Positions 1 through 10,042 are shown, numbered from the stretch's first letter. The stretch: DNA of 64,000 nucleotides from Rhizobacter sp. SG703 (GCF_012275445.1 NZ_JAAZQK010000006.1:186001-250000), one strand, 5' to 3'. Notes: generated from the sequence alone by a model not told the origin. Numbers and translations are program-made.

Positions 1-86
1 AGGCGGCGCATGGCCACGGCCGGGCCTGCGGGCGCGGTCGGCAGCGGTTCGCTGAGGGCGTTCGGGGAGGAGACGGGGTCGGTCAC
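1..86 (-). CDS. hemX: HemX-type uroporphyrin-III C-methyltransferase-like protein, N-terminus only (partial)
   Basis: Only the first 28 codons are in the window; the gene runs off the left edge. It begins at a GTG at 84-86 whose last bases form a GTGA overlap with the hemD stop (83-85), a sign of translational coupling. The visible residues are a Pro/Ala/Ser-rich, soluble N-terminus, as in HemX proteins before their single membrane segment. The assignment rests mainly on position: hemC-hemD-hemX is the usual proteobacterial order. HemX is a membrane protein of uncertain role, often followed by hemY. Function cannot be tested from this fragment. Confidence 0.6.
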   Translation of the reverse strand, partial: MTDPVSSPNALSEPLPTAPAGPAVAMRR

Positions 87-871
87 GATGCGATCGATTG
101 TATGCAGGCCACCACTTCCGCGAGAGACGGCCGCGATTCGAGCACCTGCCCGAGGCCGAGCGTCCGCGCGCGCGCCGCGATCCGCGGGTGCGTGGCCAGC
201 GCACGGCCGGCGGCCCAGCCGGCCGACGGCGCCAGGGCTTCCAGGTGGTCGACCGCCTCGGAGCTGCTGAAGAACCACAGGTGCCGCGCCGGCCGGTCGA
301 GCGCGGCCTGCAGCAGCGCGCGGCCGGCGTCGTCAAGCCGCGGCGCGCTGCGGCCGTAGGCGCACACCAGAGATACGGCGGCGCCCTGCTCGCGCAGCCG
401 GTCGGCGATCCAGTCGCGGCCGCTGGTGCCGCGCACCACCAGCACGCGGCGGCCCGACCAGTCCTGCGCGCGCAGTTGCGCCCACAGCGCCTCGGAGTCG
501 AACTGCGGCGCATCGCCCCCCGGCGCCACCACCTGCGGCACGCCCAGCGCATGCAGCACGCGCGTCGTGCCCGGGCCCGGCGAGGCCGCCTGCAACCCAT
601 CCGGCCAGGCGCCGCCGGACGGGCGATGCGCGAAGAACTGCTCGGCCGCGTTCGGGCTCACGAACATCACGAGGCCGAAGCGGTCCAGCTCACGCCAGGC
701 GGCGTGCAGCTCGGCGGGATCGTCGACCGGCCGGATGTCGATCAGCGGCAGCGCCTGCGCATCGAGCCCGGCCGCGCGCAGCCCGTCGACCCATTCGCGC
801 GCCTGCGCCGCAGGCCGCGTGACCAGCACGCGCGGCGCGGCGTCGACGTCAACCGGCACCGAGGTAGGCAT
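83..871 (-). CDS. hemD: Uroporphyrinogen-III synthase
   Basis: Closes and rearranges hydroxymethylbilane to uroporphyrinogen III in cytosolic tetrapyrrole synthesis. The 262-residue product has the two-lobe HemD layout: the first lobe opens with VLVTRP (about residues 15-20) and contains SPNAAEQF; the second contains [10 protein letters not shown] and a late [11 protein letters not shown] segment. Sequence conservation is low in this family, so the hemC neighbour adds weight. I chose the ATG at 869-871, which overlaps the end of hemC by 23 bases; a longer frame upstream lies wholly inside hemC. It is overlapped by hemX at its stop. Probably one transcript with hemC. Confidence 0.9.
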   Translation of the reverse strand: MPTSVPVDVDAAPRVLVTRPAAQAREWVDGLRAAGLDAQALPLIDIRPVDDPAELHAAWRELDRFGLVMFVSPNAAEQFFAHRPSGGAWPDGLQAASPGPGTTRVLHALGVPQVVAPGGDAPQFDSEALWAQLRAQDWSGRRVLVVRGTSGRDWIADRLREQGAAVSLVCAYGRSAPRLDDAGRALLQAALDRPARHLWFFSSSEAVDHLEALAPSAGWAAGRALATHPRIAARARTLGLGQVLESRPSLAEVVACIQSIAS

Positions 872-1802
872 CGGCACCCGCGGCACGCAGTTGCGCCGCG
901 GCAAGCTCGCCGAGCGCGCGCGCCGAGCGGTCGTCGGCCACCGTGGCGGCGGCCACCGTGTGCAGCAGCGGGCGAGCCGGATCGTCGACATGGCCGAGCG
1001 CGGCGCTGAGGCGCAGCTGCGCGCCGTCCCACACCGCGTGCGCCGCCAGCGGCATGCTGCAGCTGCCGCCCAGCGAGCGCGACACCGCGCGCTCCGCGTG
1101 CGCGCCCCACCACGTCGGCCGGTCGCTCAGTTGCGCCAGCGTGTCGCGCAGCGCCGGCTGGTCGCTGCGGATCTCGATGCCGAGCGCGCCCTGCCCGGCC
1201 GCCGGAATCATCTCGTCGACCGCGAACACCGAACGGATGCGCTGCGCGAGGCCCAGCCGCTTCAGCCCGGCCGCGGCCAGCACGATCGCGTCGTACTGGC
1301 CATCGTCGAGCTTGCGCAGCCGGGTGTCGAGGTTGCCGCGCAACGGCTCGATGCGCAGGTCGGGCCGGCTCGCGAGCAGTTGCGACACCCGCCGCAGGCT
1401 GGACGTGCCGACGCAGGCGCCCTGCGGCAGCTCGGCCAGCGTCGCGAAGCGGTTGGAGACGAAGGCATCGCGCGGGTCCTCGCGCTCCAGCACCGCGGCC
1501 AGCTCGAAGCCGTCCGGCAGGTCCATCGGCACGTCTTTCAGCGAATGCACCGCGAGGTGTGCACGGCCGTCTTCGAGCGCCGCTTCGAGTTCCTTGACGA
1601 ACAGGCCCTTGCCACCGACCTTCGACAGCGTGCGGTCGAGGATCTGGTCGCCGCGGGTCGTCATGCCCAGCAGTTCGACGCGCAGCCCGAAGCGTTGTTG
1701 CAGCAGGTCGCGCACATGTTCGGCCTGCCAGAGGGCGAGGCGACTTTCGCGGGTGGCGATGACGAGGGGGTCGGGCAAGGCCGATGACTGCAGCGAAGAC
1801 AT
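849..1802 (-). CDS. hemC: Porphobilinogen deaminase (hydroxymethylbilane synthase)
   Basis: Polymerises four porphobilinogens into hydroxymethylbilane. The 317-residue product matches the usual family length. Visible landmarks are the N-terminal [37 protein letters not shown] and the cofactor-attachment loop [11 protein letters not shown], where Cys248 should carry the dipyrromethane. The start is the ATG at 1800-1802; a TTG two codons upstream is also open but less likely. It is the first gene of a leftward hemC-hemD-hemX unit and is divergent from ppc across about 117 bases, which must hold both promoters. Confidence 0.97.
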   Translation of the reverse strand: MSSLQSSALPDPLVIATRESRLALWQAEHVRDLLQQRFGLRVELLGMTTRGDQILDRTLSKVGGKGLFVKELEAALEDGRAHLAVHSLKDVPMDLPDGFELAAVLEREDPRDAFVSNRFATLAELPQGACVGTSSLRRVSQLLASRPDLRIEPLRGNLDTRLRKLDDGQYDAIVLAAAGLKRLGLAQRIRSVFAVDEMIPAAGQGALGIEIRSDQPALRDTLAQLSDRPTWWGAHAERAVSRSLGGSCSMPLAAHAVWDGAQLRLSAALGHVDDPARPLLHTVAAATVADDRSARALGELAAAQLRAAGADAYLGAG

Positions 1803-1919
1803 CGGCAAATGCTATCAGGCCCGCCTCTTGCCTCGCGGTATGGCTGATCCCCGCGGCTGCGCTGATACCATCGCGGTTCGTAACCAAGTTACAGCCTCGA
1901 CGAGGCCCTGAGGACAAAG

Positions 1920-4793
1920 ATGCCACGCGCCACACCTGCCCCCAAGCCCGCCGTCCGCCAGCCCGCTTCCTCCACCGGAGCGCGCAAGCCCGCGTCGAAA
2001 GCGACGCCCAAGGTCACCGCCAGGAGCGCGGCCGAGGCTGCCGACAAGAACCGCCCGCTGGTCGACGACATCCGGCTGCTCGGCCGCATCCTCGGCGACG
2101 TGATCCGCGAGCAGGAAGGCCAGGGCGCGTTCGACCTGATCGAGCGCATCCGGCAACTGTCGGTGGCGTACCGGCTGAAGCGCGACGCGCAGGCCGGCAA
2201 GACCTTCGACCGGCTGCTGAAGAGCCTGAGCGGCGACCAGACGGTCAGCGTGATCCGCGCCTTCAGCTACTTCTCGCACCTGGCCAACATCGCCGAAGAC
2301 CGCCACCACGTGCGCCGGCGCGAGCACCACGAGCGCCAGGGCCACCTGCAGGAAGGCTCGCTCGCGATGAGCTTCGAGCGGCTGGCCGAGGCCGACGTGC
2401 GGGCCGCCGACATCGCCGGCGTGCTGCAGCGCGCCTTCATCTCGCCGGTGCTGACGGCCCACCCGACCGAGGTGCAGCGCAAGAGCATCCTCGACGCCGA
2501 GCGCGCCATTGCCGAGCTGGTGGGGCAGCGCGACGAACTGCGCAGCGCGCGCGAGCTGGCCGACAATGAGGCGCTGCTGCGCGCCCGCGTCACGCAGCTG
2601 TGGCAGACGCGCATGCTGCGCTACACCAAGCTGACGGTGGCCGACGAGATCGAGAATGCGCTCAGCTACTACCAGGCGACCTTCCTGCGCCAGATCCCGA
2701 AGCTCTACCAGGAGATCGAGGAAGCGCTGCCCGGCCATCCGGTCGCGCCGTTCTTCCGCATGGGCAACTGGATCGGCGGCGACCGCGACGGCAACCCGAA
2801 CGTCAGCGCCGAGACGCTGCAGATGGCGCTGCGCCGGCAGAGCGAGACGGTGCTGCGTTTCTACCTGACCGAGGTGCACGAGCTGGGGGCCGAGCTGTCG
2901 ATCTCGGCCACGCTCGCACCGGTGACGCCCGCGATGCAGGCGCTGGCCGGGCGCTCGCCCGACCACAGCGCGCACCGCGAGGACGAGCCGTACCGCCGCG
3001 CGCTGATCGGCATGTATGCGCGGCTGGCCGCGACGCTGCAGGCCTTCACCGGCACCGAGGCGCTGCGCCATGCGGTGGCGCCGCAGGACCCGTACCGGCG
3101 CAGCGACGATTTCCTCGCCGACCTGCAGGTGATCGAGGCCTCGCTGCGCTCGCACCATGCCGACGCATTGATCGCGCCGCGGCTGCGCCCGCTGATGCGC
3201 GCGGTGCAGGTGTTCGGCTTCCACCTCGCCACCGTCGACCTGCGCCAGAGCTCGGACAAGCACGAGGCGGTGGTCGCCGAGCTGCTGAAGACCGCGAAGA
3301 TCGAGGCCGACTACAGCGCACTGGACGAGCCGGCGCGCCGCACGCTGCTGGTGACGCTGCTGAACGATGCGCGCCCGCTGCGCGTGCATGGCGCGGCGTA
3401 TTCGGAGCACAGCGTCGGCGAGCTGGCGATCTTCGAGGCGGCGCTGAAGATGCTCGACCGCTACGGCCGCGAGGCGCTGCGCCACTACATCATTTCGCAC
3501 ACCGAAGACGTCAGCGACCTGCTGGAGGTGTTGCTGCTGCAGAAGGAAACCGGGCTGATGACCGGTACGCTGGACGACGGCGCCGTCTGCCAGCTGATCG
3601 TCTCGCCGCTGTTCGAGACCATCGGCGACCTGCGCAACGCCGAGCCGATCATGCGCGACTACTACGCGCTGCCCGGCATCGCCGACCTGATCAAGCGGTC
3701 GGGCCGGGAGCAGGACGTGATGCTCGGCTACAGCGACAGCAACAAGGACGGCGGCTCGTTCACCAGCAACTGGGAGCTGTACCGCACCGAGATCGCGCTG
3801 GTGGCGTTGTTCGCATCGCTGGGCGAAGCGCACGGTATCACGCTGCGCCTGTTCCACGGCCGCGGCGGCACGGTGGGGCGTGGCGGCGGCCCGAGCTACC
3901 AGGCGATCCTGGCGCAACCGCCCGGCACGGTGAACGGCCAGATCCGGCTGACCGAGCAGGGCGAGGTGATCTCGTCGAAGTACGCGCACCCGGAGATCGG
4001 CCGGCGCAACCTCGAGACGCTGGTGGCCGCGACGCTCGAGGCCACGCTGCTGCACCCGACCAAGAGCGCACCGAAGAGCTTCCTGGACGCGGCCGCGGCG
4101 ATCAGCGAGGCCAGCATGGCCGCCTACCGCAAGCTGGTCTACGAGACCCCGGGCTTCACCGACTACTTCTTCTCGGCCACGCCGATCCGCGAGATCGCCG
4201 AGCTGAACATCGGCTCGCGCCCCGCTTCGCGCAAGGCCACGCGGGCGATCGAGGACCTGCGCGCGATCCCGTGGAGCTTCAGCTGGGGCCAGTGCCGCGT
4301 CGCGCTGCCCGGCTGGTGCGGCTTCGGCTCGGCGATCGAGGCCTTCCTCGGCAAGGCGCCGAAAGAGCGCAAGGAGCGGCTGGTGCTGCTGCAGCGCATG
4401 CACAAGCAGTGGCCGTTCTTCCGCACGCTGCTGTCGAACCTGGACATGGTGCTGGCCAAGAGCGACCTGGGCATCGCCGAGCGCTATGTCGACCTGGTCG
4501 AGGACCGCAAGCTGGGCAAGAAGATCTTCGGGCTGATCCAGGCCGAATGGCAGCGCACCAGCGACGCGGTGTCGCTGATCACCGGCGAGAAGCAGCGGCT
4601 CGCGTCGAACCCGTCGCTCGCGCGCTCGATCGAGCACCGCTTCCCGTACCTCGACCCGCTGAACCACCTGCAGGTCGAGCTGATGCGGCGCTACCGCCAG
4701 CGCCGCGAAGGCGATCCGGCGAACGAGCGGGTGCAGCGCGGGATCCACATCTCGATCAACGGGGTGGCAGCGGGGTTGCGCAACACCGGGTGA
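1920..4793 (+). CDS. ppc: Phosphoenolpyruvate carboxylase
   Basis: Carboxylates PEP to oxaloacetate, the anaplerotic feed to the citric acid cycle. The 957-residue protein is full length. The catalytic segments are intact: [13 protein letters not shown] with the catalytic His near residue 181, [21 protein letters not shown] and the glycine loop [16 protein letters not shown]; it ends in the typical NTG. The first 45 residues are a Pro/Ala/Lys-rich extension not found in the E. coli enzyme, so a slightly later start is possible. The ATG at 1920 has a GAGGACAA ribosome site. Divergent from hemC and convergent with the glutaminase gene, only 3 bases away. Confidence 0.98.
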   Translation: MPRATPAPKPAVRQPASSTGARKPASKATPKVTARSAAEAADKNRPLVDDIRLLGRILGDVIREQEGQGAFDLIERIRQLSVAYRLKRDAQAGKTFDRLLKSLSGDQTVSVIRAFSYFSHLANIAEDRHHVRRREHHERQGHLQEGSLAMSFERLAEADVRAADIAGVLQRAFISPVLTAHPTEVQRKSILDAERAIAELVGQRDELRSARELADNEALLRARVTQLWQTRMLRYTKLTVADEIENALSYYQATFLRQIPKLYQEIEEALPGHPVAPFFRMGNWIGGDRDGNPNVSAETLQMALRRQSETVLRFYLTEVHELGAELSISATLAPVTPAMQALAGRSPDHSAHREDEPYRRALIGMYARLAATLQAFTGTEALRHAVAPQDPYRRSDDFLADLQVIEASLRSHHADALIAPRLRPLMRAVQVFGFHLATVDLRQSSDKHEAVVAELLKTAKIEADYSALDEPARRTLLVTLLNDARPLRVHGAAYSEHSVGELAIFEAALKMLDRYGREALRHYIISHTEDVSDLLEVLLLQKETGLMTGTLDDGAVCQLIVSPLFETIGDLRNAEPIMRDYYALPGIADLIKRSGREQDVMLGYSDSNKDGGSFTSNWELYRTEIALVALFASLGEAHGITLRLFHGRGGTVGRGGGPSYQAILAQPPGTVNGQIRLTEQGEVISSKYAHPEIGRRNLETLVAATLEATLLHPTKSAPKSFLDAAAAISEASMAAYRKLVYETPGFTDYFFSATPIREIAELNIGSRPASRKATRAIEDLRAIPWSFSWGQCRVALPGWCGFGSAIEAFLGKAPKERKERLVLLQRMHKQWPFFRTLLSNLDMVLAKSDLGIAERYVDLVEDRKLGKKIFGLIQAEWQRTSDAVSLITGEKQRLASNPSLARSIEHRFPYLDPLNHLQVELMRRYRQRREGDPANERVQRGIHISINGVAAGLRNTG

Positions 4794-4796
4794 GCG

Positions 4797-5717
4797 TCAG
4801 AACAGCGACTGCCCGATCAGCGACGTGAAGCGCTCCAGCGCGAAGCTGCCGGCGAGCGAATTGCCGGTGTGTTCCAGCCTCGGCGACCAGACGCACACGC
4901 CGAGCGTGCGCGGGATGTGCGCGACGATGCCGCCGCCGACGCCGCTCTTCGCCGGGATGCCGACGCGGTAGGCGAAATCGCCGGCCGCGTCGTAGGTGCC
5001 GCAGGTCAGCATCAGCGCCGACAGCCGCTTCGCCGAGCTCGCGTCCAGTACCTGCTCGCCACCGACCGGGCTCACGCCGCCGTTCGCGAGAAAGCCCACC
5101 GCCCGCGCCAGGTCGACGCAGTTCATGCGGATCGCGCAGTGCCGGCAGTAGGCCTCGATGACCGCGTCGACCGGGTTCTTCAGGTTGCCGAAGCTGTGCA
5201 TGAAGTGCCCCATCGCGCGGTTGCGCGACCCGGTGGCCAGCTCCGACCTCGCGACCGCGTCGTCGTACTGCAGGCCGGCATTGCCCGACAGCCGCCGCAA
5301 GAACTCCACCAGCGCCATTTCGGGCTGCACGAAGCGCGTGCTGAGCACGTCGGTCACGACCAGCGCGCCGGCGTTCAGGAACGGGTTGCGCGGCTTGCCC
5401 TGCTCGGTCTCGAGCTGCACCAGCGAGTTGAACGCGGTGCCCGACGGCTCGCGGCCCACCCGCTCCCACAGCGCGTCGCCGACCAGCTGGAACGCGAGCG
5501 TCAGCGAGAACAGTTTCGAGACCGACTGGATGGAGAAATCCTCGCGCGCATCGCCGACGGTGTAGAGCCGGCCGTCGAGCATGCTGACCGCCATGCCGAA
5601 GCGCTGCAGCGGCACCTTGGCCAGTTCGGGGATGTAACTCGCGACGCGGCCCTGCCCGAGCAGCGGCTGCGCTTCGTCGTGGATGCGGTCGAGCACCGCC
5701 TGCATGTCGATGGCCAT
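4797..5717 (-). CDS. glsA: Glutaminase (serine-dependent beta-lactamase-like family)
   Basis: Hydrolyses glutamine to glutamate and ammonia in the cytosol. About 306 residues, the normal length. The fold's catalytic Ser-x-x-Lys is visible as QSVSK (S65, K68 from the chosen start), followed by NPFLNAGALV and the RNRAMGHFM segment typical of glutaminases. I chose the ATG at 5715-5717; a frame extending to 5741 would run into the start of the divergent kinase gene. Only 14 bases separate this start from the ATG at 5732, so at least one promoter must lie inside the opposite gene. A later ATG at 5705 is possible. Confidence 0.95.
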   Translation of the reverse strand: MAIDMQAVLDRIHDEAQPLLGQGRVASYIPELAKVPLQRFGMAVSMLDGRLYTVGDAREDFSIQSVSKLFSLTLAFQLVGDALWERVGREPSGTAFNSLVQLETEQGKPRNPFLNAGALVVTDVLSTRFVQPEMALVEFLRRLSGNAGLQYDDAVARSELATGSRNRAMGHFMHSFGNLKNPVDAVIEAYCRHCAIRMNCVDLARAVGFLANGGVSPVGGEQVLDASSAKRLSALMLTCGTYDAAGDFAYRVGIPAKSGVGGGIVAHIPRTLGVCVWSPRLEHTGNSLAGSFALERFTSLIGQSLF

Positions 5718-5731
5718 CCGATAATTGGGCC

Positions 5732-7033
5732 ATGACTGCACCCTCGCCGCACACCGATCCCCGCGGATTTCTTCGCGCGCTGTACGACGCCGCGGTCGCG
5801 CGGGCCTTGCCGGCGCGGACGATGGCGGCCTTCCTGCCGCCGCCGCCGCGTGGGCGCACGCTGGTGCTCGGCGCCGGCAAGGCAGGCGGCGCGATGGCGG
5901 CCGCGCTCGACGCGCTGTGGCCGGCCGGTGCGCCGCTGTCGGGGCTGGTGGTCACCCGCTACGACCACGTGCCGCCCGGCTACCGCGCGAAACCGGGCCG
6001 CATCGAGGTCGTCGAGGCGGCGCATCCGGTGCCCGATGCGGCCGGCCAGCAGGCCGCACGGCGCATCGCCGCGCTGACCCAGGGTCTGACGGCCGACGAC
6101 CTGGTGCTGTGCGTGGTGTCCGGCGGCGGCTCGGCGCTGCTGGCGCTGCCGGCCGACGGCGTCACGCTGGACGAGAAGCAGGCGATCAACAAGGCGCTGC
6201 TGAAGAGCGGCGCGGCGATCGACGAGATGAACTGCGTGCGCAAGCACCTGTCGGCGATCAAGGGCGGCCGGCTCGCGGCGATGTGCGCGCCGGCCCGGGT
6301 GCTGTCGCTGCTGATCTCCGACGTGCCGGGCGATTCGCCCGAGGTGATCGCGAGCGGCCCGACCGTGCCCGACGCAACCACCTGCGCCGATGCGCTGGCC
6401 GTCCTCGCGCGCTACCGCATCGAGGTGTCGGCGGCGGTGCGCGCCGGGCTGGAAAGCGGTGCGTTCGAGACGCCGAAGCCGGGCGATGCGCGCTTCGCCG
6501 GGCACGAGGTCCGGATGATCGCGACGCCACAGCAGTCGCTGGAGGCCGCCGCCGCGCTCGCCCGGTCCGCGGGCCTCGAGGCGCACATCCTCGGCGACGA
6601 GATCGAAGGCGAATCGCGCGAGGTCGGCAAGGTGCATGCGGCGCTCGCGCGGCAGGTCGCGCGGCGCGGGCAGCCGTTCGCGACGCCGTGCGTGATCCTG
6701 TCGGGCGGCGAGACGACCGTGACGGTCGCGGCCAAGGGCGGCCGCGGCGGACGGGCCACCGAATTCCTGCTGGGTTGCGCGATCGCGTTGCAGCGAGAAC
6801 CGGGCGTGTTCGTGCTGGCGGCCGACACCGATGGCATCGACGGCGTCGAGGACAACGCCGGCGCGATCGTCACGCCCGACACGCTGGCGCGCGCGATCGC
6901 GCAGGGCCTGAGCGCCCGGGATTGCCTGGACCGCAACGACGCCTACAACTTCTTCGCGCCGCTCGGCGACCTGGTGGTGCCGGGGCCGACGTTCACCAAC
7001 GTCAACGACTTCCGGGCGATGCTGGTGACATGA
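5732..7033 (+). CDS. gckA: Glycerate 2-kinase / MOFRL-family protein (GckA/TtuD)
   Basis: Phosphorylates D-glycerate to 2-phosphoglycerate; older annotations call the family hydroxypyruvate reductase TtuD. The 433-residue product has the N-terminal DUF4147 half, with GAGKAGGAMA, CVVSGGGSALL and LSLLISDVPGDSPEVIASGPTV, and the C-terminal MOFRL half, with ILSGGETTVTV, GRATEFLLG and DTDGIDG. No glyoxylate carboligase or tartronate semialdehyde reductase is adjacent, so the pathway is not fixed by context. It is divergent from glsA and convergent with the ferritin-like gene; the gap between stops is filled by a palindromic repeat. Confidence 0.92.
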   Translation: MTAPSPHTDPRGFLRALYDAAVARALPARTMAAFLPPPPRGRTLVLGAGKAGGAMAAALDALWPAGAPLSGLVVTRYDHVPPGYRAKPGRIEVVEAAHPVPDAAGQQAARRIAALTQGLTADDLVLCVVSGGGSALLALPADGVTLDEKQAINKALLKSGAAIDEMNCVRKHLSAIKGGRLAAMCAPARVLSLLISDVPGDSPEVIASGPTVPDATTCADALAVLARYRIEVSAAVRAGLESGAFETPKPGDARFAGHEVRMIATPQQSLEAAAALARSAGLEAHILGDEIEGESREVGKVHAALARQVARRGQPFATPCVILSGGETTVTVAAKGGRGGRATEFLLGCAIALQREPGVFVLAADTDGIDGVEDNAGAIVTPDTLARAIAQGLSARDCLDRNDAYNFFAPLGDLVVPGPTFTNVNDFRAMLVT

Positions 7034-7035
7034 CA

Positions 7036-7078
7036 GGATGCGGGCCGGCTTGGGCGGCCCAGCGCTCGGCCCGCCTCA
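7036..7078 (-). repeat. Palindromic intergenic repeat, family B copy 1 (contains a TGA stop)
   Basis: A 43-base element with outer arms GCGGGCCG (7040-7047) and CGGCCCGC (7067-7074) that can form a stem-loop. It fills the space between the convergent gckA and ferritin-like genes, and its right end supplies the TGA stop (7076-7078) of the ferritin-like gene. A second copy lies at 53124-53168 and differs by a two-base insertion and a few substitutions, also ending in a gene's TGA. No T-run follows on either strand, so a classical terminator is not shown. Confidence 0.7.
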
Positions 7079-7636
7079 CTGCTCGAGCAGGTCCTTCATC
7101 TCGTCGGCGTGTTCCTCTTCGTCGCTGAGGATGCCCTCCAGCATGCGGCGCGTCGTCGGGTCCTTGTCGCCGATCAGCGCGATCATCTGGCGGTAGGCCT
7201 CGACCGCGACGCGTTCGGCCACCAGGTTGGCGCGGATCATCGCCTTCAGGTCCGACGAATCGTCGTACTGCGCATGGCTGCGGTCGAGCAGCGTGTTCGG
7301 CGCGAAGTCCGGTTCGCCGCCGAGCTGCACGATGCGCTCGGCGATCAGGTCGCCATGCGCCGCCTCTTCGTTCGCATGCACCATGAACTCGGCCGCGATC
7401 GCCGGCGACGACAGGCCGTGCGCGGTGAAGTGGTGGCGCTTGTAGCGCAGCACGCAGACCAGCTCGGTGGCCAACGCGTCGTTCAGCAGCTTCACGATGT
7501 CGTCGCGCCACGGCCCGTAGCTCGGCGTCACGGCGCCGTCCTCGGCGCGCGTGCGGGCGGCTTCCAGCGCCGTTTCGTCCAGGCGCAGCGACTTGCCGTC
7601 GCGCGCGTTCTTGTCGTTGTCGACTTTCTGAAGCAT
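7076..7636 (-). CDS. Ferritin-like domain protein (bacterioferritin-related)
   Basis: A 186-residue four-helix-bundle protein of the ferritin-like superfamily, likely storing or oxidising iron. The metal-ligand pattern is visible: LATELVCVLRYKRHHF, the ANEEAAHGD motif (E-x2-H), LVAERVAVEAY and the late SDEEEHADE. This is the bacterioferritin-like diiron arrangement rather than Dps. An ATG at 7642 sits directly against GGAG with no spacing, whereas the ATG at 7634-7636 has GGAG eight bases upstream, so I prefer the latter. Its stop codon is part of a palindromic repeat. It is a single gene, downstream of nothing obviously co-transcribed. Confidence 0.85.
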   Translation of the reverse strand: MLQKVDNDKNARDGKSLRLDETALEAARTRAEDGAVTPSYGPWRDDIVKLLNDALATELVCVLRYKRHHFTAHGLSSPAIAAEFMVHANEEAAHGDLIAERIVQLGGEPDFAPNTLLDRSHAQYDDSSDLKAMIRANLVAERVAVEAYRQMIALIGDKDPTTRRMLEGILSDEEEHADEMKDLLEQ

Positions 7637-7766
7637 GGCCATCTCCGTTCGGGGTCAGGTGGGGATGCCTTCACTGTAGGAAGCATCGACCCCGGCCGAC
7701 ATCGGAAGGCAGCGGCCCCGGCTGTAGGACTCTGCGCCGCGTGCCCGCGTGGGGGTCGTGCCGGCG

Positions 7767-8555
7767 TCAGCGCTGCAGCAGCTGCGCCACCACCGCCACC
7801 GCGATCACCTGCGGCTCCTTGCCGGCGATGCCGGGCACGCCGATCGGGCAGGTCAGCCGCGCCAGCGCCTCGGGCGGCACGCCGCGTTCCTCGAGGCGAT
7901 GCACGAAGCGCGCGCGCTTGGTACGGCTGCCGATCAGGCCGAGGAACGCGAAATCGCCGCGGCGCAGGATGGCCTCGGTGATGCGCAGGTCGAGGTCGTG
8001 GCTGTGGGTCAGCACCAGGTAGTGCGCGCCGGCCGGCGCCTGCGCGACCTCGGCCTCCACCGGCTCGACGCACACCCGCTCGATGTGCGCCGGCAGCGCC
8101 TGCGCCGGGAATTCGCTTTCGCGTTCGTCGACCCATTGCACGCGGCAGTCGATGCCGGACAGCAGCGCGACGATCGCCCGGCCGACGTGACCGGCGCCGT
8201 ACAGCTGCAGGAAGAAGCGCGGCTCGCGCGCGGGCCAGGCCGCGAGGACCGCGTCGCCGAGGCGCTGCGTGCGCAGCGTCAGGCTCCCGCCGCAGCATTG
8301 CCCGAGCGACGGGCCGAGCGCGTAGGGGATGTCATGCGAAGCCGTGTCGCCGGCATCCAGCCACTGCCGCGCCTGCGCGATCGCCGTCAACTCCAGGTGG
8401 CCGCCGCCGATGGTGCCGAGCACCGCGTCGCGCGTCACCAGCATGTGGGTGCCGGACTCGCGCGGCACCGAGCCGCGGTGCGCCAGCACCTGCACGTCCA
8501 TCGCCGGCACGCCGGCGTCGAGCAGAGCACGCGCGGTGTCGCGCAGCGCGGTCAT
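7767..8555 (-). CDS. xdhC: Xanthine dehydrogenase accessory protein XdhC
   Basis: XdhC binds molybdenum cofactor, helps sulfurate it and inserts it into XdhB. The 262-residue protein has the N-terminal XdhC/CoxI segment (SVPRESGTHMLV, GTIGGGHLE, QCCGGSLTL) and a C-terminal Rossmann-like XdhC_C domain beginning LYGAGHVGRAI, with VLTHSHDLDL and LGLIGSRTKR. I chose the ATG at 8553-8555 over a TTG two codons upstream. It belongs to the xdh genes but is separated from xdhB by a GNAT gene, and a repeat of 16-base units lies just before it. Confidence 0.94.
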   Translation of the reverse strand: MTALRDTARALLDAGVPAMDVQVLAHRGSVPRESGTHMLVTRDAVLGTIGGGHLELTAIAQARQWLDAGDTASHDIPYALGPSLGQCCGGSLTLRTQRLGDAVLAAWPAREPRFFLQLYGAGHVGRAIVALLSGIDCRVQWVDERESEFPAQALPAHIERVCVEPVEAEVAQAPAGAHYLVLTHSHDLDLRITEAILRRGDFAFLGLIGSRTKRARFVHRLEERGVPPEALARLTCPIGVPGIAGKEPQVIAVAVVAQLLQR

Positions 8556-8589
8556 CGGCAACGGCCCTGTGCGAGCAAGGCTTCGACTG

Positions 8590-8626
8590 GCTCAGCGCGA
8601 ACGGGCGTTTGCTCAGCGCGAACGGG
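8590..8626. repeat. Direct repeat of two 16-base units between the GNAT gene and xdhC
   Basis: The unit GCTCAGCGCGAACGGG occurs at 8590-8605 and 8611-8626, a 21-base period. The first unit is preceded by CTTCGACTG, so the block resembles a degenerate copy of the dispersed element at 34563-34628 and 54652-54675. It fills the short gap between the GNAT stop and the xdhC start. Confidence 0.65.
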
Positions 8627-8634
8627 CTGCGACT

Positions 8635-9900
8635 TCAGCCCGCCAGCACCGGCAGCGAGGTGTTGACCACCGTGCCCACCAGCTCGTAAACCGCCTCGTG
8701 CGTCAGCACGCCGGCCAGCACCAGCTTGGGCCGGCGCAGCAGCGGCTTGACCCGCGCGAGCAGCCCGCGCCAGCCGCGGTGCAGCCCGACGCGCAGCCGG
8801 TTGCGCAACGTGTCGCGCAGGATCAGCAGCGAGGTCTCCTCGCGCACCTCGGTCGCGAACTGGCGCTTGTACTCCGACACGCCGATGCCGAAGTTCAGCG
8901 TCTGCGGCCGCCGGTGCGCGATCAGGTCCTCGATCAGCCGGTACAGCAGCACGGTGCCGGGACTGAACTTCGACAGCTCGGCGTCGTGGCCGATGTCGGC
9001 GTAATGGAACACCCCGCGGCCCTGGTAGCCCAGCACGAAGGCGAGCGCCCGGCCGCCGCTGCGCAGCACGTAGCTGCGCAGCAGCCCGCGGCGCGCCAGG
9101 TCGGCCAGCCGCACGGCGATGTCGTCGCGCTCGATGCCCAGCGGGCCGATCGCCTGGTGCTGCCAGGTGCGCTTCGCGATGTGCTGCGCCTGCCGCACGA
9201 ACTCGGCGACCTGCTCCTCGGCATCGACCCGCACCAGCTCCAACCCCGGCATCTGCTCTTCGAGCACCCGCACCTGGCGGCGCAGGTTGTAGCGTTTCTT
9301 GCTGCCGAAGCGCGCCAGGTAGGCGTCGAAGCTGTCGGGCAGCGCGATCGTGTACAGCGGGCGCCTGCCATGCTCGCTGTACAGCAGCGAGCCGCCGCGC
9401 TGGCGCAGTTGCGCCTCCCAGCCGGCCCAGGCGCTGCAGCCGGCGGGGATGCCCTTCAGGAACAGCGCGTCCAGGTCGGGGCGCTCGCGCCACAGCCGTT
9501 CGACCACGTCGGCCAGCGCCTGCGGCCGGCCGGCCACCAGCGGCGCCCCGCCCAGCAGGTGCGCGGCGCGCAGCTTCAGCGACGCGAAGGTCCAGCGGCC
9601 GAGCGAGAACGCGAGCGGGTAGCGCTGCACGTCCATCGGCACCACGCCGACCTCGGCGCCATCGGCCGCCGGCAGCACGCCCAGCAGCAGGTCGTCGGCC
9701 GGGCGCGTCGCGACCAGGTGGTTCCACCACTCCGGCGACTGGTAGATGCGGTAGACATGCCCGCTGTCGCTGAGCAGGCCGTCCCAGCCCTGCATCAGCT
9801 GGCGGTCGGTGGCGGCGGCCCGCGAGAACACCACCGGCGAAGCGGGCAGCGTGGCAACGGGGGCGAAGGCTGAAGCGGAAGCTGACGAAGGGGCGCTCAT
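8635..9900 (-). CDS. GNAT / FemAB-type acyltransferase of the BioF2 (CelD-like) family
   Basis: About 421 residues with two acyltransferase-like lobes. Residues about 180-330 match the BioF2 pattern, with FGSKKRYNLRRQVRVLEE, a mid-domain GRALAFVLGYQGRGVFHY and the late LLYRLIEDLI...FGIGVSEYKRQFATE segment. Relatives act in exopolysaccharide or lipid modification, or have unknown substrates. It has no clear purine role, yet it sits between xdhB and xdhC on the same strand. The start is the ATG at 9898-9900. The 209 bases upstream carry a hairpin and tandem decamers, so it may have its own promoter. Confidence 0.8.
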   Translation of the reverse strand: MSAPSSASASAFAPVATLPASPVVFSRAAATDRQLMQGWDGLLSDSGHVYRIYQSPEWWNHLVATRPADDLLLGVLPAADGAEVGVVPMDVQRYPLAFSLGRWTFASLKLRAAHLLGGAPLVAGRPQALADVVERLWRERPDLDALFLKGIPAGCSAWAGWEAQLRQRGGSLLYSEHGRRPLYTIALPDSFDAYLARFGSKKRYNLRRQVRVLEEQMPGLELVRVDAEEQVAEFVRQAQHIAKRTWQHQAIGPLGIERDDIAVRLADLARRGLLRSYVLRSGGRALAFVLGYQGRGVFHYADIGHDAELSKFSPGTVLLYRLIEDLIAHRRPQTLNFGIGVSEYKRQFATEVREETSLLILRDTLRNRLRVGLHRGWRGLLARVKPLLRRPKLVLAGVLTHEAVYELVGTVVNTSLPVLAG

Positions 9901-10015
9901 GAAGACGGCTGGAGCTCGCGGAGGATCGACCGGACAACGGCGCCCGGTGCGGGCGCCTGCGAATCGACCTGAAGGATATCGACGGCAGCGCCGCAGCCGT
10001 CTCCCTCGCCCCGGG

Positions 10016-10042
10016 GGTTCGTGCGTGAATACCGCACGAACC
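10016..10042. repeat. Inverted repeat between xdhB and the GNAT gene
   Basis: GGTTCGTGCG at 10016-10025 and its exact complement at 10033-10042 flank a 7-base loop. On the xdh transcript this is a 10-bp stem in the 209-base gap after xdhB. No T-run follows, so it may be an mRNA-stabilising hairpin or a binding site rather than a terminator. Three tandem decamers (consensus TTGCGTTCGC) lie at 10074-10103, directly beside the xdhB stop. Confidence 0.6.

Noticed and set aside
1815-4748. Very long minus-strand frame opposite ppc (977 codons)
   Set aside because: It is the GC-rich shadow of ppc, with Arg/Gln/Ala/Val-biased composition and no family motifs.
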